From contig JAFUQZ010000040.1 in NCBI GenBank assembly GCA_017472085.1, positions 18,232 through 82,231 of the forward strand: a DNA stretch of 64,000 nucleotides. The letters are read 5' to 3'. Positions within the stretch are counted from its first letter, which is position 1, and every line of letters starts with the position of its first letter. The DNA comes from Akkermansia sp. (GTDB lineage: Bacteria > Verrucomicrobiota > Verrucomicrobiia > Verrucomicrobiales > Akkermansiaceae). Both the position numbers and the translations under genes were made by a program. Positions 9,791 to 18,910 of this stretch are shown one piece after another. The notes under the pieces were generated by a model. That model was given only the letters and a program-made list of their open reading frames with translations. It had not been told where the DNA came from and searched no databases.

Positions 9791-10657
9791 TTATTCCATG
9801 GCCTTCATAGCCGTGGTGATTTCGAGAAGTTCGTTGGTAATCTGGGTCTGGCGCGCCTTGTTGTATTCCAGCGTGAGTTCGCCGATGAGGGTTTTTGCAT
9901 TCTCTGTGGCGGATTTCATGGCGACCATACGGGCGGACTGCTCGGAGGCTTTACCCTCCAGCACCTGCTGGGTGAGGAGGTTGGCAAAGTAGAGCGGCAG
10001 GATGGAGGAAAGCAGGCTGCCTGCGCCGGGTTCCAGCAGGAAGTTGGCGTTGTTGTCATCCTCTGTATCATCCTGTGCGGCCACGGCGAGCAGCTCTTCC
10101 GGGGTGATGGGCAGCAGCTCCACAATCTGAGGTTTCTGTACCATCACGTTGATGAACTTCTGGTAGGCCACGGTCACAGTCTTGTACGTGCCGTCCAGGA
10201 AAGCGTTGCGGATAAAATCCAGAATCGGTTTGAGCTCTGCCTCATCAAAGCTGTCGCCCAGGCTGAAGGAGGCCACCAGATTGCGTCCCGTGCGGGCAAA
10301 CTGAGGATTGAGCTTGGCGCCGATGGTGATGTAGTCCGCCTCTGCGGGGCAGGCGGTAATCACCTCCTTGAAGAGGTTGGAGTTGAGCCCTCCGCAGAGT
10401 CCGCGGTCGGTGTTGATGACAACCACCAGCAGCTTGCCCGTCTCTTTCCGCTGCATGAGCGGGGAGGAGCACTCCGCGATGGTGTCCTGCAGGTGCTTGA
10501 ACACGTTGGCAAGCGCGCTGATGTAGGCACGGCCGTTCAGTGCAAGCTCCTGAGCACGACGCATCTTCGCAGACGCAACCATCTGCATCGCCTTGGTAAT
10601 CTGCGATGTGTTGCGTACGGACTTGATGCGCCGTTTGATATCTCTCAGGCTGGCCAT
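9791..10657 (-). CDS. atpG: ATP synthase gamma subunit
   Basis: This 288-residue central rotor shaft has both family ends: the N-terminal helix MASLRDIKRRIKSVRNTSQITKAM and the C-terminal helix ...EYNKARQTQITNELLEITTAMKAM. DRGLCGGLN is also present at the usual position. It lies four bases after atpA. Confidence 0.98.
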   Translation of the reverse strand: MASLRDIKRRIKSVRNTSQITKAMQMVASAKMRRAQELALNGRAYISALANVFKHLQDTIAECSSPLMQRKETGKLLVVVINTDRGLCGGLNSNLFKEVITACPAEADYITIGAKLNPQFARTGRNLVASFSLGDSFDEAELKPILDFIRNAFLDGTYKTVTVAYQKFINVMVQKPQIVELLPITPEELLAVAAQDDTEDDNNANFLLEPGAGSLLSSILPLYFANLLTQQVLEGKASEQSARMVAMKSATENAKTLIGELTLEYNKARQTQITNELLEITTAMKAME

Positions 10658-10661
10658 GTTG

Positions 10662-12203
<1,542 letters not shown>

Positions 12204-12229
12204 ACCGTGGATTGGAAATTAAGGGGTTC

Positions 12230-12619
12230 TCAGATGCGGGAAAGCCGTTCGATTCGGGATTTGATGGAGGCGTCGGTCACCTGGTCGCCCACGCGGACGG
12301 TGATGCCGGCAATGAGGGAGGAATCCACCTGCCAGTCATAGATGAGCCCGTTCCTGCGGGTGTTGAGTCGGGCGCAGATGGCGTTTTTCTCGCTGTCCGG
12401 CAGGGGGACGGCGCTGGTGATGGTGGCGGTGCGGGCTTCCTGCTCCAGCCGCACCAGATTGGTGAATGCGGTCAGCAGGGCAATGTAGTTGCGCGGCTTG
12501 CCGGCCACGATGCCGGCTGCCACCTTGCGTACGTTTTCCTCAATCAGCAGACCCTCCGGGCTCATGCAGAGGCGCATGAGTCGGCGCGCCTGGGCCTGTA
12601 TGTCCTTGGTGATTTTCAT
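12230..12619 (-). CDS. atpH: ATP synthase delta subunit, short form
   Basis: The position between atpF and atpA and the conserved C-terminal stretch DSSLIAGITVRVGDQVTDAS identify the peripheral-stalk delta subunit (OSCP). At 129 residues it is about 50 shorter than the usual ~178, and the deficit is in the N-terminal helical domain that caps alpha. The frame cannot be extended upstream: the preceding in-frame stop is the atpF stop codon itself. Confidence 0.85.
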   Translation of the reverse strand: MKITKDIQAQARRLMRLCMSPEGLLIEENVRKVAAGIVAGKPRNYIALLTAFTNLVRLEQEARTATITSAVPLPDSEKNAICARLNTRRNGLIYDWQVDSSLIAGITVRVGDQVTDASIKSRIERLSRI

Positions 12620-12649
12620 ATCGGCAGCTTTCCGGTAAAAAGGGTGCTT

Positions 12650-13171
12650 TTACAGGTGGGAGATGGCCTCGGCGTTGATGCGGCGGTGGTCCTCCTCAGT
12701 CAGAACCTTGCCGGTAACCTGTGCGGTAGCCTGGGCAACGAGACGGGCAAATTCGCCCTTGAGGGCATCTTTCTCCCGCTGGGTATCCAGCACAGCCTGC
12801 TTGCGGGCATTTTCAATGACGGCCTGAGCCTCTGCGCTGGCTTTGGCAGAGAGCTCATCCTGGAGCTTGGCGGCGGTGGCGCGGGCGTGTTCCATCTCTT
12901 TGCGGCCGGATTCGCGGGCCTCATCCATAATTTTTTCGCCGGCTGCCTGCACTTCTGCCAGCTCCTTCTGACTGCGGACATGCATTTCCTCACCTTCCTC
13001 GATGCGCTTGCGGCGCTCCTCCAGCAGGGTCATGATGGGCTTGAGCCCGAACTTGACGATGATGAACACCAGGAGGGTGAAAGCAATGCAGTGCGCGATG
13101 AATGCCTCGGCGTGCAGACCGAAGGTTTGCGGGAGTTCCTGAATACCTGCTGCGAGAAGCGGTTGGTACAT
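12650..13171 (-). CDS. atpF: ATP synthase b subunit
   Basis: This 173-residue peripheral stalk subunit has one N-terminal membrane segment (FIAHCIAFTLLVFIIVKFGL) followed by a long charged coiled coil rich in Ala/Glu/Lys. Only one b gene is present, so the stator is probably a homodimer. It is 30 bases upstream of atpH and shares its reading frame. Confidence 0.95.
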   Translation of the reverse strand: MYQPLLAAGIQELPQTFGLHAEAFIAHCIAFTLLVFIIVKFGLKPIMTLLEERRKRIEEGEEMHVRSQKELAEVQAAGEKIMDEARESGRKEMEHARATAAKLQDELSAKASAEAQAVIENARKQAVLDTQREKDALKGEFARLVAQATAQVTGKVLTEEDHRRINAEAISHL

Positions 13172-13262
13172 ATTCTTGAGATGGAGTTATGGGTGAAGAA
13201 AAGAGAAAGGGGGCGGGAATCGCGTGTCGTACACGCGATTCCAAGGTGTGAAAGTTGTCTTA

Positions 13263-13466
13263 TCAGGACATGAAGATGGCCACGAAAGCAACACCTTCCA
13301 CCAGAGCGGCCATAATGATGGAGATGGTAAGCACCTGACCGGAGGCGCCGGGGTTGCGGCCGGTGGATTCTGCGGCCTTCATACCAATGAGACCTACACC
13401 GAGACCTGCACCGATAACGGCCAGACCGGCTTTGATGGAGGCGGTGGCGAGCATGGGAGCTAACAT
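13263..13466 (-). CDS. atpE: ATP synthase c subunit (proton-type ring)
   Basis: The start at 13466 gives a 67-residue two-helix hairpin with the polar loop RNPGASGQV and the ion-carrying Glu in AALVEGVAFVAIF; a longer upstream frame would add a non-homologous leader. Sodium-binding rings carry a Gln in helix 1 (PGVGQG) and Ser/Thr after the Glu. Here those positions read LGVGLI and EG, so a proton-coupled ring is inferred. It lies between atpB and atpF. Confidence 0.95.
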   Translation of the reverse strand: MLAPMLATASIKAGLAVIGAGLGVGLIGMKAAESTGRNPGASGQVLTISIIMAALVEGVAFVAIFMS

Positions 13467-13557
13467 AATATGTGTTTTCTGTTTTTTGTTGTTTGTGTGT
13501 TGTGAGAAACCCGCCGGTGACACGACTTGCTGCATGTTCCACCGGGCGGGAAGGGAA

Positions 13558-14427
13558 TCAGGCGTGTTCACTCTCACCATCGCCCACCTGCGTCCGCAGG
13601 AAAATGGCGGTGAGCATCAGGAACACCAGCGCCTGGACGAAACCAACGAGGATTTCCAGACACATGAAGGGGAACGCCGCCAGGGCGCTGAGAATGGGAT
13701 TGGAGGAAATGTTGAGCATTTGCTCCAGAATGGCCTCGCCGGCATAGATGTTGCCGAAAAGTCGTGCCGCCAGTGCAACGGGGCGGATGCCGATGGAGAG
13801 AACCTCAATCACCCCCACAAAGAAGAAAATGGGCAGCAGGAGTGTTTTCAGCAGTCCCTTGAGGCCGCCTTTCGGCCCGAAAATGTGCAGCAGGAAATGC
13901 TTGATGCCTTGCTCTCTCAGCGACCAGATAAACCACAGCATGGCGTAGAACAGCCCCAGGAACAGGGTGATGTTCAAATCGGCGTTGGCTCCACGCAGCA
14001 GGGGCTTACCCTCGTAGGTGATTTCTCCCACGCCGGGCAGCAGTCCCATGTAGTTGCTCAGCAGAATAAGCAGGAAAATGCTGGCAAAATACCAGAAATA
14101 GCGCTTGGTGAGGTAGGGGCCGGCCAGGCCGGAAACAAAGTTATACAGCGATTCAAAAATCCATTCGACAAAGTTTTGCAGCTTGCCCGGGACTTTTTCC
14201 ATTCTGCGGGTAGCAATCCGCAGCAGAAGGGTGAGCACAATCACGGCTGCGGCCATCATGACCAGAGAGTTGGTGATGGGCAGGCTGTGCCCCGGCCAGA
14301 AAGGGACATCGATATTCCACAGCACCGGGGCATCATTAGAGAGTTTGTGTGCCTCTTCAGATGCCTGAGCTACCCCACAGAACAGAGCCATACCACAACA
14401 TGCGAGCTTTTGGAAGAGAGATTTCAT
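13558..14427 (-). CDS. atpB: ATP synthase a subunit
   Basis: This proton-channel subunit is 289 residues from the ATG at 14427. That start yields a signal-like leader (MKSLFQKLACCGMALFCGVAQA); a frame from 14475 adds 16 residues without support. The essential arginine is in the helix ALAARLFGNIYAGE, and GFVQALVFLMLTAIFL is the final helix. It is the first gene of the operon (order B-E-F-H-A-G-D-C); no atpI precedes it. Confidence 0.95.
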   Translation of the reverse strand: MKSLFQKLACCGMALFCGVAQASEEAHKLSNDAPVLWNIDVPFWPGHSLPITNSLVMMAAAVIVLTLLLRIATRRMEKVPGKLQNFVEWIFESLYNFVSGLAGPYLTKRYFWYFASIFLLILLSNYMGLLPGVGEITYEGKPLLRGANADLNITLFLGLFYAMLWFIWSLREQGIKHFLLHIFGPKGGLKGLLKTLLLPIFFFVGVIEVLSIGIRPVALAARLFGNIYAGEAILEQMLNISSNPILSALAAFPFMCLEILVGFVQALVFLMLTAIFLRTQVGDGESEHA

Positions 14428-14441
14428 CGCGATAACGTCTA

Positions 14442-14471
14442 AAGTTAACACCTGTTTTCCCCATTCGTCAA
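14442..14471 (-). promoter_or_regulatory. Candidate atp operon promoter
   Basis: On the minus strand TTGACG (14471-14466), an 18-base spacer and TAACTT (14447-14442) lie 14 bases before the atpB start. The -35 is good and the -10 weak. Confidence 0.4.
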
Positions 14472-14499
14472 GCAAAAAACTGTTTCGTATGCTAAAGAA

Positions 14500-15693
14500 T
14501 TATTCTTTTGCCATCGGGGGCAGGGTGATGGTGAAGATGGTTCGCTCTCCGGGGATGCTGTCTGCGGAGATGCGGCCACCGTGGGCCTCTACGGCGTGGC
14601 GGACGATGGAAAGCCCCAGCCCGGTGCCCTTGATGGCTGCGGAGGTGTTGGCGCGGTAGAATCGGTTGAAGATGAAGGGGAGGTGCTCAGGCGGAATGCC
14701 CACGCCATTGTCCGCGACGGCGATGGTGACGCCAGAGTCATCCTGGGTGGCTGTCAACTGCACACAAAGGCCGGGAGACGGGTTGTTTTTGAGGGCATTT
14801 TCCATGAGGTTGAAGAGAATCTGCGCCCAATAGAACTTGTCACCATGCAGGGTAAGACCGTCGGCGGGGATATCACACGTGAGACGGGCGTTCTGTGCCT
14901 GAGCCATGCTTTCCAGCCGTGCCAGTACCTCCTGTGTCACGACGGAGAAATCGAAATTCGCCATGCGTAGATAGCCCTTTTCCGCGTTTTCCAATCGGGA
15001 GATGGTGAGCATGTCCTCCACCAGTCTCACGATGCGGTCGGCATGCTTTTTCATGAGCATCAGGGCATGGCTGCGAGCTTCGGTGTCATCGGCCATCTCT
15101 GAGTCCTCGGTGAGCGATTCCAGATAGCCGCGGATGATGGTGAGCGGAGTGCGGAGCTCATGGGAGGCGTTGGCCACAAAATCGCGGCGTATCATCTGGG
15201 TGCGGTGCAGCTCGGTGATGTCATGAAAGACAATGCCGATGAGCCCTTCCTCGTTTTGCAGCGGCGTCACCTTGGCGCGGTAGACTCGCTCTTCCGAATT
15301 CAGGGGAACAGAGAGGGTGAAGCGAGCCTGTTCCGAGCAGTCTGCTGCCTTTTGTATCAGACTGCGGAGTTCGGATTCCGGCAGATAGCGCAGAAGGTTG
15401 ACGCTGTGGCCGGCATTGATGCCGAGCAGTCTGCCGGAGGCCGTGTTGGCCATGACCAGTCGCCCGGATTTGCGAATGAGCAGGAACGGCACTCCCAACG
15501 CCTCCAGAAAGAGAGATTTGTCCTTGCGGACGTGTTCTTCCAGTTCTCGGAGCATGAGCCGCAGGTGCTCCAGTTCATCGTGATCGCTGCGACTGCGGCG
15601 GCGCTGCGCAGCCATCTGGCTGTGCAGGAAGATGAATGGCAGAATAAAGGCTACCACCATCAGCCCCAGGGCTATGTTCCAGGATACGGTCAT
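14500..15693 (-). CDS. PhoR-type sensor histidine kinase
   Basis: This membrane sensor kinase is 397 residues from ATG 15693, which has an AAGGGA ribosome site; a GTG at 15717 is the alternative. It has one membrane segment (about residues 4-25), a PAS domain (about 60-165, GRLVMANTASGRLLGINAG), the H-box VANASHELRTPLT, and the ATPase boxes NLMENALKNNP, DNGVGIPPEH, FNRFYRAN and GTGLGLSI. The architecture matches PhoR, but no response regulator is adjacent, so the signal and partner are unknown. It ends 73 bases before the atpB start on the same strand. Confidence 0.88.
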   Translation of the reverse strand: MTVSWNIALGLMVVAFILPFIFLHSQMAAQRRRSRSDHDELEHLRLMLRELEEHVRKDKSLFLEALGVPFLLIRKSGRLVMANTASGRLLGINAGHSVNLLRYLPESELRSLIQKAADCSEQARFTLSVPLNSEERVYRAKVTPLQNEEGLIGIVFHDITELHRTQMIRRDFVANASHELRTPLTIIRGYLESLTEDSEMADDTEARSHALMLMKKHADRIVRLVEDMLTISRLENAEKGYLRMANFDFSVVTQEVLARLESMAQAQNARLTCDIPADGLTLHGDKFYWAQILFNLMENALKNNPSPGLCVQLTATQDDSGVTIAVADNGVGIPPEHLPFIFNRFYRANTSAAIKGTGLGLSIVRHAVEAHGGRISADSIPGERTIFTITLPPMAKE

Positions 15694-15891
15694 GTGCGGA
15701 ATCCCTTTTTCGGTCACATCCTACCATGTCGTACCGCTTTTTCAAGTCAAAAGGGGCGATGTGGCGGATTTGTCACACTCGCCTCCCCCCCACCCACCAC
15801 CGAATGGATGAGTTCAATGTGTGAAAAACGGAAATTTTTCACGTTGTCCATCGTACATTGGACTTTGTACTTTCCCGCAGAGCTGCAAAAA

Positions 15892-15919
15892 AGCCCCTGC
15901 TCATGTGGGAGCAGGGGCT
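15892..15919 (-). terminator. Strong intrinsic terminator of the decayed gene
   Basis: AGCCCCTGCTC and GAGCAGGGGCT form a perfect 11-bp stem with a 6-base loop. On the minus strand it is followed by TTTTTTGC and lies 21 bases after the pseudogene stop. Confidence 0.8.
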
Positions 15920-16184
15920 GATGAAAACGTGTCGATTGCCTTATTTGGCAGCCTTGGCGGCGGTCCGAATCTTGTCTGCAAACGGATAGGTACGCAGGCC
16001 GGTGACGCGGCCGTTTTCATTTACATCAAATCCGTAGTGACGGTCGCCGATGCGGATATCGGTGATGTAGCCCTTGTCATTGCGGGTAAGCCAGTGTATT
16101 CGGGATTGAAGTTGACCATGGGTGGGTTGCCTTCACCCCAGAGGTGCAGCATGGCCAGCTTATTCTGCCCGGCGGAGAGCACGT

Positions 16185-16819
16185 CTAGTATAACGTTCGA
16201 TAAATAACTAGTGTCTCGACGAGTTAGTTCTTTACAATATACAATCTTGTTTATCTATTGTAATACAAATGGTTGTTCGCCGGTTTTATTGTATACAACT
16301 TGCTAGACGAGACACTAGTATATTGTTCGGTGAATGATTCCACAAGTTTGCAAAGGAAAAATTGGAAATTGTCGGGCATTTTGCACGCCGCAGGCGTGCG
16401 GAATTTCAGAGCCCGTGAGGGCGGTAGCGCTTAGGCCGGCGGTTCCGTCTTCGCCAAGGCTTCACCGCGACAGGGGAGCAGCGTTAGCTGCGGCCTGCGT
16501 GGGCGCAGCAAGCGAGTGTTAGCGAGACACGAAGCTCCGAACCCCTGTTTTTCGAAGGAAATAAAAAGGGAACCCCGTGAAACGGTGGTGACAGCAAACC
16601 ATCGCACCAGGCATAGCTCGCTGTCACCACAGGTTCCCTGGGTTCCTTTATAATTGCTTCGTGAACAGGGGCTACGCGCTTCGCGCTCTGCCTCTGTCTA
16701 ATCTCCGTCGCCCGTTCCGCAGGCTTTAAATTTCCTCGGGCTTCCAGCCCGACAAATTTCCATTTATCCACCGATGCGTCTATTTCGGCTGTTTAGCTAT
16801 TTGTCGAACGCTATACTAG
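16185..16819. mobile_element. 635-bp CTAG-bounded miniature inverted-repeat element (MITE-like)
   Basis: The left end CTAGTATAACGTTCGATAAA and the reverse complement of the right end agree at 23 of 26 positions, all differences being transitions. Both ends start at CTAG, and a single CTAG restores the host reading frame. The interior has no convincing ORF but is packed with hairpins, notably GGGAACC/GGTTCCC (16568-16574 with 16632-16638) around GTGGTGACAGC/GCTGTCACCAC (16585-16595 with 16620-16630). A palindromic CTAG/TA target with no transposase suggests a non-autonomous element mobilised by an IS630/Tc1-like enzyme; that is inference. Confidence 0.75.
16208..16318. mobile_element. 111-bp palindromic element nested inside the larger one
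   Basis: The ends CTAGTGTCTCG (16208) and CGAGACACTAG (ending 16318) are perfect 11-bp inverted repeats; beyond them another 7 of 11 positions match. The AT-rich core between them codes for nothing. It is bounded by CTAG like the outer element but has different terminal repeats, so it looks like an independent insertion. Immediately after it, at 16315-16337, lies a third, poorer copy of the outer element's terminal repeat. Confidence 0.6.
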
Positions 16820-17125
16820 GAAGAACACCACTTCGTTGATGTTGGACTTGTAGCCCTGGAGTGCCGGAATCGGCATCGCGGGAGATGACAACGTGATGCC
16901 ATCCGGTGTCGTTCATCGGCTCCGGATTCATCACCACGGGAAAGGAAAAATGATGGAGATTGTTCATACGCTTGCATGATAACAAGAACAGGGTGGGGCT
17001 TGGAAAGAAAAAAACACGTATGGGGCAGATTATTTGTGCCGCTTTTGCTGCGAGCGCTCCTGCTGTGTTTTCACATGTGATTTTCATTGACAAGGCAGGG
17101 GTGCGGGTGTAGAGTCTGCTCTGTT

Positions 17126-18364
17126 ATGAAGACACAATATGTTCTGCCGACGTATGGATGTGCACCCTTTGAAGCGGTGCGGGGTGAGGGCTCGTATCTG
17201 TATGATTCGTCGGAGCGACGTTATGTGGATTTCTGTGCCGGCATAGCCACCTGCTGTCTGGGGCATGCTCACCCGGCCGTGGTAGAGGCCGTTTCCCGTC
17301 AGGCTGCTACGCTCATGCATTGCTCCAACCTGTACGGCATTCCCGGCCAGGCAGAAGTGGCTGAGCTGGTGGTGGAGAAGATGATAGGGATTCCCGGCCG
17401 AGTGTTCTTCTGCAACTCCGGGGCAGAGGCTAATGACGGCATTATCAAGGTGGCGCGTCGTTTCGGTCACCGCCGTCCTGCTGCGGATGGCTCTCCCCGT
17501 TATGAGGTGATTACATTCAACAAGAGTTTCCACGGTCGCACCCTTGGCGCCATGGCTGCCACGGGACAGGCAAAAATTCAGGTGGAGTTCGATCCGCTGC
17601 TGGTGGGGTTCAAATATGTCGATTTCAATGATTTGGATGCGCTGAAAGCCGCCGTGTCAGAGGTGACCTGCGGTATCATGCTGGAGGCCATTCAGGGCGA
17701 GGGCGGGGTGAATCCCGTCACGCCGGAGTTCCTGCGCGGGGTGGCGGCGCTCTGCAAGGAAAAGGACCTGCTGCTCATGATAGACGAGGTGCAGTGCGGT
17801 TATTGCCGCTGCGGTGCCACAATGGGCTGGAAGGCCGTCTGCCCGGAGGTTGAACCGGATTTGGTCTCCTGTGCCAAGGGAATGGGCGGCGGTTTCCCCA
17901 TGGGTTGCTTCTGGGTAAGCAATCGCGCCATTGACGGGCAGGGAACGGAGTTGTCCTCCATCATGGGTGCCGGGTCGCACGGCTCTACTTTCGGCGGCAC
18001 GCCGCTGGCCTGTGCGGCTGCAAAAGCCGTTATTACCGAACTGATTGCCGGGAAGTATGAGGAGCGCGCCGCCCGTCTGGGCGAGGTTGTCAAATCCACC
18101 GTGGAAGGCTGGAATCTTCCCTGCGTGGAGACGGTGCGCGGCAAGGGGCTGCTGCGTGGTATCGGGCTGCGCAAGGGCAGCTTTGCCGTGCCGGAGGGGC
18201 TGACACCTGCAGCCCATGTGAATGCGCTCTGCCGCGAGGCCGGCCTGCTGGCCTGTCCCGCCGGCCCGGATACGCTGCGTCTCATACCTGCGCTCAATAT
18301 CCCGGAAGAAGTGCTGGAGGAAGGGCTCGCCATTCTCAAATCCGTGTTGGAAAAGCTGGCGTAA
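17126..18364 (+). CDS. argD: Acetylornithine / class III aminotransferase
   Basis: This 412-residue PLP enzyme most likely converts N-acetylornithine and 2-oxoglutarate to N-acetylglutamate semialdehyde and glutamate in arginine synthesis; it may also serve lysine synthesis. It shows the start YVLPTYGCAPFEAVRGEGS, DFCAGIATCCLGHAHP, FFCNSGAEANDG, the PLP region LLLMIDEVQCGYCRCG, and SCAKGMGGGFPMG carrying the Schiff-base Lys. The ATG at 17126 is chosen; an in-frame TTG at 17087 would add 13 unconserved residues. No other arg gene is adjacent. Confidence 0.9.
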   Translation: MKTQYVLPTYGCAPFEAVRGEGSYLYDSSERRYVDFCAGIATCCLGHAHPAVVEAVSRQAATLMHCSNLYGIPGQAEVAELVVEKMIGIPGRVFFCNSGAEANDGIIKVARRFGHRRPAADGSPRYEVITFNKSFHGRTLGAMAATGQAKIQVEFDPLLVGFKYVDFNDLDALKAAVSEVTCGIMLEAIQGEGGVNPVTPEFLRGVAALCKEKDLLLMIDEVQCGYCRCGATMGWKAVCPEVEPDLVSCAKGMGGGFPMGCFWVSNRAIDGQGTELSSIMGAGSHGSTFGGTPLACAAAKAVITELIAGKYEERAARLGEVVKSTVEGWNLPCVETVRGKGLLRGIGLRKGSFAVPEGLTPAAHVNALCREAGLLACPAGPDTLRLIPALNIPEEVLEEGLAILKSVLEKLA

Positions 18365-18378
18365 ATCCTGCAAGAAGC

Positions 18379-18407
18379 TTGACTTTGCCTGAGATTTCTG
18401 CTATATA
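18379..18407 (+). promoter_or_regulatory. Promoter for nuoA
   Basis: TTGACT (18379-18384), a 17-base spacer and TATATA (18402-18407) lie 13 bases before the nuoA ATG, giving a very short leader. Confidence 0.55.
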
Positions 18408-18420
18408 ACCCGCAACAGCT

Positions 18421-18819
18421 ATGCTTCAGGAATATTTTTCAGCTCTCATCCAGTTAATCGCCGGCTTCGGTTTCGCCGGGCTCATTATCATTCTGAGCGT
18501 GATTTTCGGTCGCCGTGCCAAGATGGGGCAGGGTGCCGATGTGCCGTATGAATGCGGTAACGTGCCGGATGGTGACGGCGCACCTGCGTTCTTCTCCGTC
18601 AAGTTCTATCTGGTGGCCATTCTCTTCCTGGTGTTTGACCTGGAGGTGGTGTTCCTGTATCCCTGGGCGCTGGGCTTCAAGGATTTCGTGCTGAACAACG
18701 GCGCGGCTTTCGGAGCCATGACGGTGTTTATCGCGGTGCTGATGATTGCCTATCTCTATGCCGTGGGCAAGGGCGTCGTGGTGTGGCACCGCAACCCCGC
18801 CCCCCGCAGCCGCGGTTGA
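18421..18819 (+). CDS. nuoA: NADH-quinone oxidoreductase subunit A
   Basis: This 132-residue membrane subunit of complex I has three transmembrane helices and the diagnostic block DVPYECGNVP...FSVKFYLVAILFLVFDLEVVFLYPWA. It is full length. The remaining nuo genes do not follow: metH begins 91 bases downstream after a hairpin. nuoA is therefore physically separated from the rest of the complex here, with its own promoter and terminator. Confidence 0.95.
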   Translation: MLQEYFSALIQLIAGFGFAGLIIILSVIFGRRAKMGQGADVPYECGNVPDGDGAPAFFSVKFYLVAILFLVFDLEVVFLYPWALGFKDFVLNNGAAFGAMTVFIAVLMIAYLYAVGKGVVVWHRNPAPRSRG

Positions 18820-18859
18820 CGCTGTTCCCATGGAACTTTTTTTATAGAATTTCAAATGA

Positions 18860-18890
18860 CAGCGCACCGCCCGGTGCGCTGTTTGTTTTC
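18860..18890 (+). terminator. Hairpin with U-tract between nuoA and metH
   Basis: CAGCGCACCG/CGGTGCGCTG form a 10-bp stem followed by TTTGTTTTC. It is 41 bases after the nuoA stop and its T-rich tail ends 21 bases before the metH ATG, so it is either the nuoA terminator or a metH leader attenuator. Confidence 0.75.
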
Positions 18891-18910
18891 CCCCTCATCC
18901 TCCATTCGTT

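Larger units (their letters stand above)
15941..16967 (-). pseudogene. Decayed gene fragment split by an inserted element
   Basis: Two protein-like pieces flank the element at 16185-16819. The upstream piece (16967-16820) carries VVMNPEPMNDTGWHHVVISRD, then after a frameshift near 16850 GYKSNINEVVFFL. The downstream piece (16184-15941) carries DVLSAGQNKLAMLHLWGEG, another one-base frameshift near 16097, and ends ITDIRIGDRHYGFDVNENG...AAKAAK. Joining the flanks at a single CTAG reads ...VFFL-DVLSAG... in frame, so the insertion split one gene. The WHHVVISRD stretch recalls LamG-type carbohydrate-binding domains, but the N-terminus is missing and no function can be assigned. Confidence 0.75.

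Noticed and set aside
12230..13171. A b-delta fusion subunit of ATP synthase
   Set aside because: atpF and atpH share a frame, but a TAA stop separates them and atpH has its own ATG.
16334..16771. Small ORFs inside the 635-bp element as a transposase
   Set aside because: The frames (62 and 95 codons) lack any DDE-type or helix-turn-helix pattern and are crossed by hairpins.
18820..18910. Cobalamin or SAM riboswitch before metH
   Set aside because: The leader is only 91 bases and contains a simple terminator hairpin; no B12 box or SAM-type core could be found.
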